A stretch of DNA of 13,621 nucleotides from Paracoccus sp. (in: a-proteobacteria) (GCA_018056045.1 JAGPGI010000030.1:1-13621), one strand, 5' to 3'. Shown: positions 1 to 7,617, numbered from the stretch's first letter. Numbers and translations: made by a program. The notes: generated by a model not told the origin, from the sequence alone.

Positions 1-463
1 GCATCAGCTCCCCTTCGGCCTGCGGCTTGTTTCCCTTGGTCACGCGGATGAAGTGAAAGGGGATGCCCTGATTGACCACCCCCTTCTGGTAATCCATGTG
101 GTTGCTGATCACCGCCACGATATCGATGGGCAGTGCCCCGATCCGGCTGCGATACAAAAGATCGTTCAGGCAATGCCCGAAACGACTGACCATGATCACG
201 ACCTTCATCTTCTCGGCCTCGTCATGGAAAACGTAATCCATGGCAAAACGCGCGGCCTCGGCCGCCATGTCGCGCCGCAGCTCCTCCAGCCCGACATGCT
301 CCTCGGACAAAAAGCTCACCCGCATGAAGAAGCGCCCGGTCTCGATATCGTCGAATTGCGAGCTGTCGGTGATATTGCAGCCCTTCCCGGCCAGAAACCC
401 GGCCACTGCGGCAACGATCCCCCGGGTCGAGGGGCAGGTGACCGTCAGCGTATATTTCTTCAT
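1..463 (-). CDS. purU: Formyltetrahydrofolate deformylase, N-terminal part (cut by left edge)
   Basis: PurU hydrolyses 10-formyl-THF to formate and THF in the cytoplasm, balancing the one-carbon pool and supplying formate. Only the first 154 residues are in the window. Residues 1-85 form an ACT regulatory domain (MKKYTLTVTCPSTRG, then the TGRFFMRVSF strand). The start of the formyltransferase domain follows, with the typical PurU stretches KVVIMVSRFGHCLNDLLYR and IVAVISNH. The catalytic residues lie beyond the left edge. The ATG is preceded by GGAGA at good spacing. It lies 93 bases downstream of folD on the same strand, and both enzymes use THF one-carbon units, so co-transcription is plausible. 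However, a strong GC hairpin sits between them and may uncouple their expression. Family assignment is firm; regulation is inference. Confidence 0.93.
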   Translation of the reverse strand, partial: MKKYTLTVTCPSTRGIVAAVAGFLAGKGCNITDSSQFDDIETGRFFMRVSFLSEEHVGLEELRRDMAAEAARFAMDYVFHDEAEKMKVVIMVSRFGHCLNDLLYRSRIGALPIDIVAVISNHMDYQKGVVNQGIPFHFIRVTKGNKPQAEGELM

Positions 464-520
464 CAGGCTCTCCACTGTCAGCCGGGGTCCACCCCCCGCT
501 TCTTTCATGTCCAAATATCC

Positions 521-556
521 TCGGGGGTCCGGGGGTCCGAGGACCCCCGGCTTCCC
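521..556 (-). terminator. GC-rich hairpin between folD and purU, REP-like
   Basis: GGGGGTCC (531-538) and GGACCCCC (541-548) form a perfect 8-base inverted repeat, and a further direct copy of CGGGGGTCC lies at 522-530. On the minus strand the hairpin starts 8 bases after the folD stop and is followed by a GAGGATATTTGGACATGAAA tail. It could end or attenuate the folD transcript before purU. From memory, GC hairpins next to AAATA(T)CC tails recur between genes in Rhodobacteraceae, so this may be one copy of a dispersed repeat. That link is recalled, not tested. Confidence 0.5.
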
Positions 557-1447
557 TCAGACGGTCAATCCTTCCGGCTCGGCCAGCCCGGCCGCGCGGC
601 AGCAGGCAGTCAGCGTATTCGCCAGCAGGCAGGCAATGGTCATCGGCCCGACGCCCCCCGGCACCGGCGTGATCGCTCCGGCCACCTCGACAGCGCTGGC
701 GAAATCCACGTCGCCGACCAGCCGGTTGCGGCCGTCTTCCTCGATCCGGTTGATGCCCACATCAATCACCGTCGCACCGGGCTTGATCCAGTCGCCGGGG
801 ATCATGCGCGGCCGGCCGACCGCCGCGACCAGAATATCGGCGCGCCGGCAGATATCGGCCAGATCGCGGGTCTGCGAATGCGCAATGGTCACCGTGCAGC
901 TTTCGCGCAGCAAAAGCTGCGCCATCGGCTTGCCGACGATATTGCTGCGCCCGACCACGACAGCGTTCAGCCCGGACATATCTCCCAGCCGGTCGCGCAG
1001 CATCATCAGGCAACCCAGCGGCGTGCAGGGCACCATCGCCTTTTGCCCGGTGCCCAAAAGGCCCACATTCAGGATATGGAACCCGTCCACATCCTTGGCC
1101 GGGTCGATGGCATTGATGACGGCATCGGCATCCATGTGCCGGGGCAAGGGCAGCTGCACCAGAATGCCATGCACGGCCGGATCTGCGTTCAGCCGCGCGA
1201 TCAGCGCCAGCAGATCGGCCTGCGCGGTCTCGACGGGCAGCTTATGCTCATAGGAGTTCATCCCCGCCTCGCGGGTCTGGATGCCCTTGTTCCTGACATA
1301 GACCTCGGAGGCGGGATCGGTGCCGACCAGAACCACCGCCAGACCGGGGGTAATGCCGCGATCCGACTTCAGCCGGGCGACATGCCCCGCCACATCCGCC
1401 CGGACCCGGGCCGCAAAGGCCTTGCCGTCGATGATCTCTGCGCCCAT
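557..1447 (-). CDS. folD: Bifunctional methylene-THF dehydrogenase / methenyl-THF cyclohydrolase
   Basis: FolD interconverts 5,10-methylene-THF, 5,10-methenyl-THF and 10-formyl-THF with NADP(H), feeding purine, formyl-Met and one-carbon metabolism in the cytosol. The 296 residues match the usual family length. Visible signatures are YVRNK (Tyr50 and catalytic Lys54), [10 protein letters not shown] (93-102, with Gln98), DVDGF (119-123), PCTPLG (140-145), [17 protein letters not shown] (164-180, the nucleotide-binding loop) and the closing [10 protein letters not shown] (261-270). The ATG has AAGGAGA 8 bases upstream. PurU follows on the same strand and acts on the same cofactor pool. The upstream gap holds a candidate promoter and spaced direct repeats, so folD probably has its own promoter rather than relying on the patatin gene 229 bases upstream. 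Confidence 0.97.
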   Translation of the reverse strand: MGAEIIDGKAFAARVRADVAGHVARLKSDRGITPGLAVVLVGTDPASEVYVRNKGIQTREAGMNSYEHKLPVETAQADLLALIARLNADPAVHGILVQLPLPRHMDADAVINAIDPAKDVDGFHILNVGLLGTGQKAMVPCTPLGCLMMLRDRLGDMSGLNAVVVGRSNIVGKPMAQLLLRESCTVTIAHSQTRDLADICRRADILVAAVGRPRMIPGDWIKPGATVIDVGINRIEEDGRNRLVGDVDFASAVEVAGAITPVPGGVGPMTIACLLANTLTACCRAAGLAEPEGLTV

Positions 1448-1510
1448 GCGCCCGTTCTCCTTCGCTTTCCGCGCCTTGTGACGGACGGCATCGACCGGCC
1501 ACCAGGCTCG

Positions 1511-1538
1511 CGGATAGCGCAGGCGCCGGCAAGTGCAA
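1511..1538 (-). promoter_or_regulatory. Candidate sigma-70 promoter for folD
   Basis: Reading the minus strand, TTGCAC (1538-1533) and TATCCG (1516-1511) are separated by 16 bases. This would start transcription near 1504, about 57 bases ahead of the folD ATG. A second, weaker pair, TTGGAA (1602-1597) and ATAGAG (1580-1575), lies further upstream. Both are matches by eye to a loose consensus in GC-rich DNA, so confidence is low. Confidence 0.28.
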
Positions 1539-1627
1539 GCCCCGACTGCAGGGGCCTGACCGTGCCGGGAACGCCTCTATCCCCGTTGCCGCCATTTTCC
1601 AACCACGCGGCGACGCATTGCGGCCAT

Positions 1628-1701
1628 TTTGCGACAGCGCCCTGCCCGTTTGCGACAAGAGGGCGCGCCGGCCGCGTCAGCCGAACAGGTGGTTTGCGAC
1701 A
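1628..1701. repeat. Three direct copies of TTTGCGACA upstream of folD
   Basis: TTTGCGACA occurs at 1628-1636, 1649-1657 and 1693-1701, all in the same orientation (TGTCGCAAA on the folD strand). Start-to-start spacings are 21 and 44 bases, close to two and four helical turns. Two copies are intergenic and the third lies in the last codons of the patatin-like gene. This layout suits a phased activator or repressor array for folD, but I do not recognise the site. Confidence 0.45.
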
Positions 1702-4445
1702 GTGACCGCGCCCACGGCCATCAGCGCCAGGGCAATCGCGATCAGCACCCATCGCGCGATCTGCGGCAGGCTCGCGCGCCCGCGCAGCCAGCGCCCGACC
1801 GTGTAAACCGCCACCCACAGCACAAGCGCCACCGCAAACAGCGCCCAGCCGATATTTCCGACCACATCCCCGGCCGCAAATGACAACAGGATCAGCGCGA
1901 TGCCGGCCAGCATGACCAGATACAGGATACGCTCGGCCAGCATCCGCCAATAGCTGCCCGGCATGGCAAAACGGGTAAAGCGCGAGATCAGGACGCCCCC
2001 GGTCCGCAACCCCGCCGCCGCCCGGCCATTGACCAGCCCCAGAATGCCATCGTTGGGCAGGTCGTCGATCATCCGCGACAGGATCGCCATGCTGCGACTG
2101 CTCCAGCCGGCGATTTCGGGCGGGCGCGGCCCCGGCGGCTTGACCGAGGCATAATTGCCGCGAAACCGCGCGAGATCCAGCGCCGGCGCATCCGTCACCC
2201 CCAGGGCTCCGGCGGCCAGGTTTTCGATGGCGTCGTCGTCGATCGTGGCATCGCGCAGCTTGGATTTCAGCAGCGCCAGCCTGCGGCCGCGCCCGGCCTC
2301 GGGGCCGAATTCCTCCTGCAGGATGGCGTCCTGCAGACGGTCGACCCACAGCTTGCGATCCGCCTCCGTGCGATGCGACATCAGCGCGGCGACGATACGC
2401 TCGGCCCCGTCCAGCCGCCCCCAAAGGATGTCATGTTCGCGCCAGTCGCGGTTCAGGAAGCCGCCAAAGGCACCGACCGCGATCCCCGCCAGCTTGTCGG
2501 GCCGCGGGTTCAGGCCGCTATCCGCCGGGCTGATGCGAAACACCTGCACCTCGGCATGTTCCTGCGCGTCCGAGCCTTCCAGAAACGGATAGGTGGTCAC
2601 GTCATGCCAGTGAAAGCCGTCATAGATCCGCTGCAGATCATCAAGCCGCAGCCGCTCGAGCTCGGCCCGGATGCGGGCGCTGCCCTGATCGAATGCCGCG
2701 CGGGTATCTTCGCCCAGCCGCGTCAGCGCCTTGTCGACCAGAGGCCGGATCTGCGCGTCCTCATAGACCTCGCGCGCGCGGGCATAGCGCTCTTTCAGCG
2801 TCGGAAGCTGCATCGCCGCGCCATATTCGGCCGCGATGCGCTGGGTCAGCACCTTGATCTCATCGCCGCTCAGCAGCTTTTCCGCGTCAGCCTGCAGCGG
2901 CACGACCAGCCGGCGCATCGCCGCCAGCTCGGCTTCGACCAGCCGACGCAACTGCCGCAGGGCGGCAAGCGATTCCGGCGGCATCGGCGCCTCGGGATCG
3001 GGCTCGAGCCTTTCGTCGATGCGCGCCCGCAGATGGCTGAGGCGGCGCAGGCGAAAACCGATGTCGAAACGCGACAGGAAGGTGCTTTCCGTCTGCAGCC
3101 CCGGCTGGTGATAGGCGGCAAAATGATCGTCGCGCCACGCCCGCAGGATCTGTCGCAGATACAGCGCCTCGTCGCTGTCGGGCGTATAGCCGGCCAGCCG
3201 CGCCACGATGCTGGTCAGGCCATCGGTCGTGTCATAGACGCGCAGGTGGTGATAAAGCGGATAGGCGCTGCCATAGCCCTCGCGGACCTGATCCGCGAGA
3301 TCCATCAGTTCCAGATTGGGCGGCTTGCTCGGCGCGTCCACCGGCAGGCCGCGACGGGCGGCCTCGCGCTGGTCGCGCGCCCAGCGCGCCTGCAGCGCGC
3401 CCAGCCGTTCCAGCCGGCCATTTATCCGGGTAATGGCGCGGATATCATCGCGGATCACCTCGTTTCTAGGCAGGGTCGAGGCGGCCAGCCGGGCATTTTG
3501 CAGGAAATCGACCGGCTGCGGCTCGGCCTCGCGCGCAAGGTCGCCGCGCGGAAACGGGTCGACAAAGATCAGCTTGCGCTCACCCGGCAGGGAGGTGGGG
3601 CGAAACGGGATCAGGTCGATGGCATGGCTGAAGGGGCGGTTGTCCAGATAGCCGCCATCGGCAAACAGCCGGTCCTCATGCGCCCAGGCGCGGTTGAAAA
3701 AGCCGGCATATTCCGGTTTCTGTTCGGCCCTTGGCATGTCGGAAAAGCGCATCGGCGGAAAGGCCACCGGAAAGGACGACGTGCAGCGCGCGGCAAAGGC
3801 CAGCATGCCGTCATATTCGGGGGTAAAATCGTTCCTGCCCTCGCGCCCGCCGTCATAGGCGAAATGAAAGACGGTCTTGTGAATCTTTTCGTCCAGCCGC
3901 GCGCCGGTCAGATGGATCGGCGCCGGCAGACCCTGCAGATCGGTCGCGGTCACGAACAGATCGACCATTTCCGACAGTGGCCGGCCATTGCCGGTGATGC
4001 CGTTAATGGTGCGGCGCAGGATGTCATACATATGACCGCCATCCAGCAGCGATTCCGTCCGCCTGAGCCCGCTTGCCGAGATCACGCGATCATTGAGCAA
4101 CTGGCCGATATCGGCATCCTCGGTCCAGGCGCGGCGCAGCACATCCACATCGTGACTGCCTGCCACCAGCGCCTTGGCCAGCGCGACGCCATTGATCCCC
4201 CCCGCCGAGGTGCCCGAGATGATGTCGATGACAAAGCGTTTGCGCCCGCCGCGCGGTCCGGCAAGCGCGCGCGACAGGTCGCGATAGATCATCTCGCCCG
4301 GTTCCAGATCCTCATCCGGCAGGTCCGAGCTGCCGCGCACCATGCGCAAAAGCTCCTGCGCAATGCCGTTCATATAGATCGCAAGCGATACGCCGCCGTA
4401 AAGAACGACGGCGAAGCGCACCTCGCCGGTGGCGTCCTCAACCAT
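1677..4445 (-). CDS. Large patatin-like protein (TIGR03607/DUF3376 type) with C-terminal membrane anchor
   Basis: Residues 7-290 form a patatin-like acyl hydrolase domain. The YGGVSLA loop (16-22) is an oxyanion-type motif, Ser80 is the likely nucleophile in GTSAGG (78-83), and Asp263 in FADGG completes the Ser-Asp dyad. Patatins cleave acyl esters of lipids; the substrate here is unknown. A long, charged, mostly helical region follows. Three hydrophobic segments near residues 840-860, 865-886 and 899-919 suggest a membrane-anchored protein with a cytoplasmic catalytic part. Its size of about 920 residues and overall design resemble the sporadic bacterial family TIGR03607, whose function is not established. 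I chose the ATG at 4445, which has GGGGGAA just upstream and leaves the usual short lead-in. An ATG at 4457 and a TTG at 4508 are also in frame, but neither has a clear ribosome binding site. It lies 111 bases after the M14 gene on the same strand. Confidence 0.88.
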   Translation of the reverse strand: MVEDATGEVRFAVVLYGGVSLAIYMNGIAQELLRMVRGSSDLPDEDLEPGEMIYRDLSRALAGPRGGRKRFVIDIISGTSAGGINGVALAKALVAGSHDVDVLRRAWTEDADIGQLLNDRVISASGLRRTESLLDGGHMYDILRRTINGITGNGRPLSEMVDLFVTATDLQGLPAPIHLTGARLDEKIHKTVFHFAYDGGREGRNDFTPEYDGMLAFAARCTSSFPVAFPPMRFSDMPRAEQKPEYAGFFNRAWAHEDRLFADGGYLDNRPFSHAIDLIPFRPTSLPGERKLIFVDPFPRGDLAREAEPQPVDFLQNARLAASTLPRNEVIRDDIRAITRINGRLERLGALQARWARDQREAARRGLPVDAPSKPPNLELMDLADQVREGYGSAYPLYHHLRVYDTTDGLTSIVARLAGYTPDSDEALYLRQILRAWRDDHFAAYHQPGLQTESTFLSRFDIGFRLRRLSHLRARIDERLEPDPEAPMPPESLAALRQLRRLVEAELAAMRRLVVPLQADAEKLLSGDEIKVLTQRIAAEYGAAMQLPTLKERYARAREVYEDAQIRPLVDKALTRLGEDTRAAFDQGSARIRAELERLRLDDLQRIYDGFHWHDVTTYPFLEGSDAQEHAEVQVFRISPADSGLNPRPDKLAGIAVGAFGGFLNRDWREHDILWGRLDGAERIVAALMSHRTEADRKLWVDRLQDAILQEEFGPEAGRGRRLALLKSKLRDATIDDDAIENLAAGALGVTDAPALDLARFRGNYASVKPPGPRPPEIAGWSSRSMAILSRMIDDLPNDGILGLVNGRAAAGLRTGGVLISRFTRFAMPGSYWRMLAERILYLVMLAGIALILLSFAAGDVVGNIGWALFAVALVLWVAVYTVGRWLRGRASLPQIARWVLIAIALALMAVGAVTVANHLFG

Positions 4446-4515
4446 GTCTTCCCCCATGAAACACCGGGAGGCCGCGGCAGGCAGATCCGGACAGCCCTTG
4501 AATTTCAACAGGCTA

Positions 4516-4549
4516 TCACGACAAGGCTGATTCGTCTTGGCCGTCGTGA
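4516..4549 (-). terminator. Inverted repeat between the M14 peptidase and patatin-like genes
   Basis: TCACGAC (4516-4522) and GTCGTGA (4543-4549) are perfect complements. Inside them CAAG (4522-4525) and CTTG (4536-4539) can extend the stem past a small bulge. The element begins 7 bases after the M14 stop. No U-tract follows on the minus strand, so it is a weak terminator candidate. It could equally be an mRNA-stabilising hairpin or an operator ahead of the patatin-like gene. Confidence 0.35.
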
Positions 4550-4556
4550 CCCGGTG

Positions 4557-6305
4557 CTAGACCAGCGGCCAGTCCCAGCCATCCAGAGCCTGAAACGCCT
4601 CATAGGCGGCGATCACGGCGGCGCGCTGCGCCTCATGCGCGGCGACAAAAGCCGCGCCTTGCAGCGTCTCGTCGGGATATTCGGTGATCAGGGTCAGCGG
4701 CACCGGGCCACGGTCGCTTTCCACAAGACGGCAGGGGATGGCGCCGATCACCTCGCCCGAGGGAACGCCGTGGCCTTGCGCCAGCGCCATCTGCGCAAGG
4801 TTGCGCGCGCCCAGCCCCGGCAATCGTCCCAGACGCAGGGCAGTGTCTTCGATCAGGCGGCGCGCGGGATCGGCCCAGCCCGGATGATAGCGCAGGATCA
4901 GGAAAAACCCGCGTGGAAGGGTCCATTCCTCATAGCCGCGCGGCAGATAGCCGCTGAGCGGGCGCAGCCATTCATGCCCCGGATAGCCATGCAGGCTGAC
5001 ATGAAAGAACGCCCCCGAAAGCGCGCGGGCCTGATCGCGGATCGCGCGCTCGGCCTCGGGCGTGTTGTCGCGATATTCCAGATCGTCCCCCAGCGCCGTA
5101 TAGCGCGCCGCATGCAGAAGATGGCGCGGATTGTCGCCGGCCAGCCGGTGGCGCAGGGCATAGCCATCGGGGTTTTCCAGCGGGCAGATGGTGAAATGCG
5201 CGCCATCGCGACGCGCCAGTTCCCGCGCCGCGCGCAGCGCCCCGACCGGCCCCGAGACCTCATTGGCGTGCTGCCCGGCCGAGATCATCACCGCGCGGTC
5301 GCGACCGGCCAGATAGCGCGCCTCGACATGGCGGCCGGCGACCGAACGGGTGGCAAAGGCCTGACCGGGGATGCACGCCAGTTCCTCGGCCAGTTGGCGC
5401 GGCCCCGGCGCCTCGGGTGCGGTTTCAAGGGGCTGCGCGGTCTGAACGGGCAGGCCGCTGTCCCATGGCCGCAACTCGACCCGCAGCGAGCAGGCGGGAC
5501 CCTGAACGACCTCGGGGACGATCTGGCCCGGCTGCAGGCTGCGATCCTCGGGCGGGCGGCCAAAGCGGCGCTGGAAATATTCCAGAACCGAGAAATACAG
5601 TTCCTCATGCAGCGCCTCGGTCAGGGACAGCACCTCATGGCCGCAGCCCAGAGCCTCGTCGCGGCTGGGCAGGGTGACCGCGATGTTGAGCTCCTCAAAG
5701 CAGGGCGGCGGGCGCCAGTCCATGGCCGCGATGGCCGCCAGCGCATCCTGAAAGATCGCCTCGTAGGTCGTGGCCATGCGCCGCGCCGCGCCGTCCGCGA
5801 TCAGCCAGCCGCAGGGCGACAGCACCCCCTGATCCGAGACCGCGTTCGGCGCCAGCACCTCGAGCACCCGCGTCTGGCCGCCGACATAGGTCAGATGCAG
5901 GTGATAGGCCGGCATCGCCGACGTGGCCGGCGCCGGGCCGAACTCAAAGGCGACATGGGGAAACATGGCCGGCAGCGGATAGGCTTCACGCAGGAAGCGC
6001 TGCGGATGCGCGGCCGGATGGACGGGATAGGTGATCCGCGCGGCGCGCAGGCTGGCCGTGGGAATTTCCTCGAGAAAGGCGCAGACCAGCGGTTTTAGCG
6101 CCGCGCGGGCGCGGGCGCGGATGCCCTGCCCCGCCAGATCGGATTCCAGCGCCCAGCGCGTCGATACGTCGTCAAAGCTCCAGATCTCGACCGCGCGGCA
6201 ATCCAGCCCCCCGGCCAAGACCTCACGCGTCGTCGGATAGGACTTTTCAAACAACAGCGTCGCGACCCGTTTCTGACCGCTCCGCCCTCTTCCAGGCCCT
6301 TGCAT
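4557..6305 (-). CDS. M14-family zinc carboxypeptidase-like protein with large unassigned N-terminal region
   Basis: The C-terminal half (about 320-560) has the zinc-peptidase pattern of family M14. His346 and Glu349 lie in GQHANEVSG (the HxxE zinc motif), CPLENPDGYALRHR follows (374-387), the probable third ligand is His439 in HVSLHGYPGHEW, and the candidate general base is Glu542 in LITEYPDE. Such enzymes remove C-terminal residues or cleave amide-linked peptides; the substrate cannot be told from sequence. Residues 1-300 resemble no domain I can name. They include a LHLTYVGGQTRVLEVL stretch and a helical EELYFSVLEYFQRRF segment. No signal peptide or membrane helix is seen, so it should be cytoplasmic. 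The ATG has GAGG 5 bases upstream, partly inside a hairpin. The alcohol dehydrogenase ends 69 bases upstream and the patatin-like gene follows after 111 bases. Confidence 0.85.
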   Translation of the reverse strand: MQGPGRGRSGQKRVATLLFEKSYPTTREVLAGGLDCRAVEIWSFDDVSTRWALESDLAGQGIRARARAALKPLVCAFLEEIPTASLRAARITYPVHPAAHPQRFLREAYPLPAMFPHVAFEFGPAPATSAMPAYHLHLTYVGGQTRVLEVLAPNAVSDQGVLSPCGWLIADGAARRMATTYEAIFQDALAAIAAMDWRPPPCFEELNIAVTLPSRDEALGCGHEVLSLTEALHEELYFSVLEYFQRRFGRPPEDRSLQPGQIVPEVVQGPACSLRVELRPWDSGLPVQTAQPLETAPEAPGPRQLAEELACIPGQAFATRSVAGRHVEARYLAGRDRAVMISAGQHANEVSGPVGALRAARELARRDGAHFTICPLENPDGYALRHRLAGDNPRHLLHAARYTALGDDLEYRDNTPEAERAIRDQARALSGAFFHVSLHGYPGHEWLRPLSGYLPRGYEEWTLPRGFFLILRYHPGWADPARRLIEDTALRLGRLPGLGARNLAQMALAQGHGVPSGEVIGAIPCRLVESDRGPVPLTLITEYPDETLQGAAFVAAHEAQRAAVIAAYEAFQALDGWDWPLV

Positions 6306-6329
6306 CTTGCCTCACCGAGAACCGGCAAG
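6306..6329 (-). promoter_or_regulatory. Hairpin overlapping the ribosome binding site of the M14 gene
   Basis: On the minus strand CTTGCC (6329-6324) pairs perfectly with GGCAAG (6311-6306), separated by 12 bases, and the second arm ends directly at the ATG. The GAGG ribosome binding site spans the start of that arm. Folding would partly hide it, so translation could be modulated. Whether this forms or matters in vivo is inference. Confidence 0.35.
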
Positions 6330-6374
6330 AAATTCGCCGCGCAGCATAACGCCGTCACGGTGGGGATTGGTTCC

Positions 6375-7514
6375 CTAGCTCGCGGCGCGCAGGATGTCGC
6401 AGAGCAGCGCCGGGTCGGGGGCAAAAGGATTGCCCTTCATCGACGAGCTGGAAAGCGAGGCCTTGGCTACCGCCTGGTGCTGCGCCGGATCCAGCCCCAG
6501 CGCCACCAGACCGGGCAGGCCGCAGCCCCGCGCCCAATCAACCAGCGCCTGCGGCGCATGGGCGGCATCGACGGCCAGTTCCGCCGCGATCAGCGCGCAG
6601 ACCTCGTGCAGGCGCGCGGGGTCGGGCGCATGCTGGCGGTTCATGGCGATGACCGGCCCCAGCAGCGCGCCGCAAATCGCGCCATGCGCCGCCGGCGTCA
6701 CGCCCCCGATGACGCCGGCCAGCCCATGCACCGCCCCCAGACCGCCGTTCGCCAGTGCGATCCCGCCGCACAGGCTGGTCCAGGCCATGCGGTCGCGGGC
6801 CTCGGCATCCTCGGCCTGCATCAGCCGCAGCAGCGCCCGCAGCCCCGGCGCGATCACCGGCCGGACCAGCGCATCGGTAAAGGGCGTCGCTTTCGACGAG
6901 ACATAGGGCTCGATCACCTGCGCCAGCGCATCCAGCCCCGAGGCCAGCGTCACCCCGCGCGGGCAATGATCGGTCAGCGCCGGATCGACGATGGCGATGC
7001 GCGGCAGCATGCGCTCATCGCGGATCGAGACCTTGCGGCCATGTTCGGGCAGGCCGATCACCGCATTGCGCGTGGCCTCGGCCCCGGTGCCGGCAGTGGT
7101 TGGCAGCGCCACGAATGGCAAGGGCGCGGCCTTGAGGGCCAAGCCCAGCCCGACAACCTCGAGATGGTCCATGATGCCGCCCGGCGCCGGGATCAGCGCC
7201 GCCAGCGCCTTGCCCATATCCAGCGCCGCGCCGCCCCCCAGCGCGACCACCCATTCCGCGCCGGCGCCACGCAGGTCCGCCAGCGCCGCCTCAAGCATCG
7301 GCAGGCTGGGTTCGGCCCCGCAGGCAACCGTCGCGACCTCGGTGCCGGCCGCGCGCAGCGCCTCAAGCAGCCAGCCCGCGCGGGCCGGATCCGCGCCATG
7401 GACCAGCACGCCGCGTGCGCCAAGGGCGCGGATCAGCGCCGGCGCCTTTTGCGCCTCGTTCCGGCCAAAGATCACACGGCCCGGCAGGGCGAACTGAAAC
7501 GGGGAGAGGGTCAT
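6375..7514 (-). CDS. Iron-type (group III) alcohol dehydrogenase
   Basis: This is a cytosolic NAD(P)-dependent dehydrogenase of the Fe-ADH family, 379 residues, which is typical. The N-terminal Rossmann-like part carries GGGAALDMGK (93-102; usual form GGGSxxDxxK), followed by ALPTTAGTGAEAT (136-148). The metal-site region shows Asp195, His263 (AVHGLAG) and His277 (AAHGAICG). The position that is normally the second ligand, in the DALxH pattern, is Gln199 (DALAQVIEPYVS). The change could alter metal choice or activity. I cannot name the substrate; lactaldehyde, glycerol, butanol and maleylacetate enzymes all belong to this fold. I chose the ATG at 7514 because GGAG lies 7 bases upstream; the in-frame ATG at 7541 has no such site. 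A GlpR-like repressor is divergent, and the inverted repeats between them suggest it may control this gene. Confidence 0.92.
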   Translation of the reverse strand: MTLSPFQFALPGRVIFGRNEAQKAPALIRALGARGVLVHGADPARAGWLLEALRAAGTEVATVACGAEPSLPMLEAALADLRGAGAEWVVALGGGAALDMGKALAALIPAPGGIMDHLEVVGLGLALKAAPLPFVALPTTAGTGAEATRNAVIGLPEHGRKVSIRDERMLPRIAIVDPALTDHCPRGVTLASGLDALAQVIEPYVSSKATPFTDALVRPVIAPGLRALLRLMQAEDAEARDRMAWTSLCGGIALANGGLGAVHGLAGVIGGVTPAAHGAICGALLGPVIAMNRQHAPDPARLHEVCALIAAELAVDAAHAPQALVDWARGCGLPGLVALGLDPAQHQAVAKASLSSSSMKGNPFAPDPALLCDILRAAS

Positions 7515-7577
7515 CTGGGCTCCGGTATGCAGGCTGTGCATAACAGCTGCACCGGGACGAAAACGCGGTCAAGGCGC

Positions 7578-7617
7578 TTTCGTTTAATTGTATATTCTGC
7601 TAAATGCGAAAATATAC
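7578..7617. promoter_or_regulatory. Nested inverted repeats in the adh-glpR divergent region (candidate operator)
   Basis: Two overlapping symmetries lie in an AT-rich patch. GTATATT (7590-7596) pairs perfectly with AATATAC (7611-7617). TTTCGTTTA (7578-7586) pairs imperfectly with TAAATGCGAAA (7601-7611). A further CGAAAA is at 7558-7563. A TACAAT -10-like hexamer for the dehydrogenase (minus strand, 7592-7587) falls inside. DeoR-family repressors often bind repeats of this kind near their own gene, so autoregulation together with control of the dehydrogenase is a reasonable inference. Confidence 0.45.

Noticed and set aside
53..1705. A plus-strand open frame of 550 codons antisense to purU and folD
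   Set aside because: Both minus-strand genes are clear family members with catalytic motifs and ribosome binding sites; this frame has shadow composition.
1677..4445. Patatin-like protein as a CBASS or similar anti-phage effector
   Set aside because: Patatin effectors in CBASS sit beside a nucleotidyltransferase; none is present here. The protein is also far longer than CapV-type effectors, and the neighbours are metabolic genes.
4446..4508. Longer start of the patatin-like gene from the TTG at 4508
   Set aside because: No ribosome binding site precedes it, and the extra residues do not resemble a signal peptide or lipobox; the ATG at 4445 has GGGGGAA and a family-like start.
2373..6098. 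A plus-strand open frame of 1241 codons antisense to the patatin-like and M14 genes
   Set aside because: It is rich in Arg, Gln, His and Pro with no domain signal, crosses two well-supported genes and their gap, and has the look of a shadow frame in GC-rich coding DNA.
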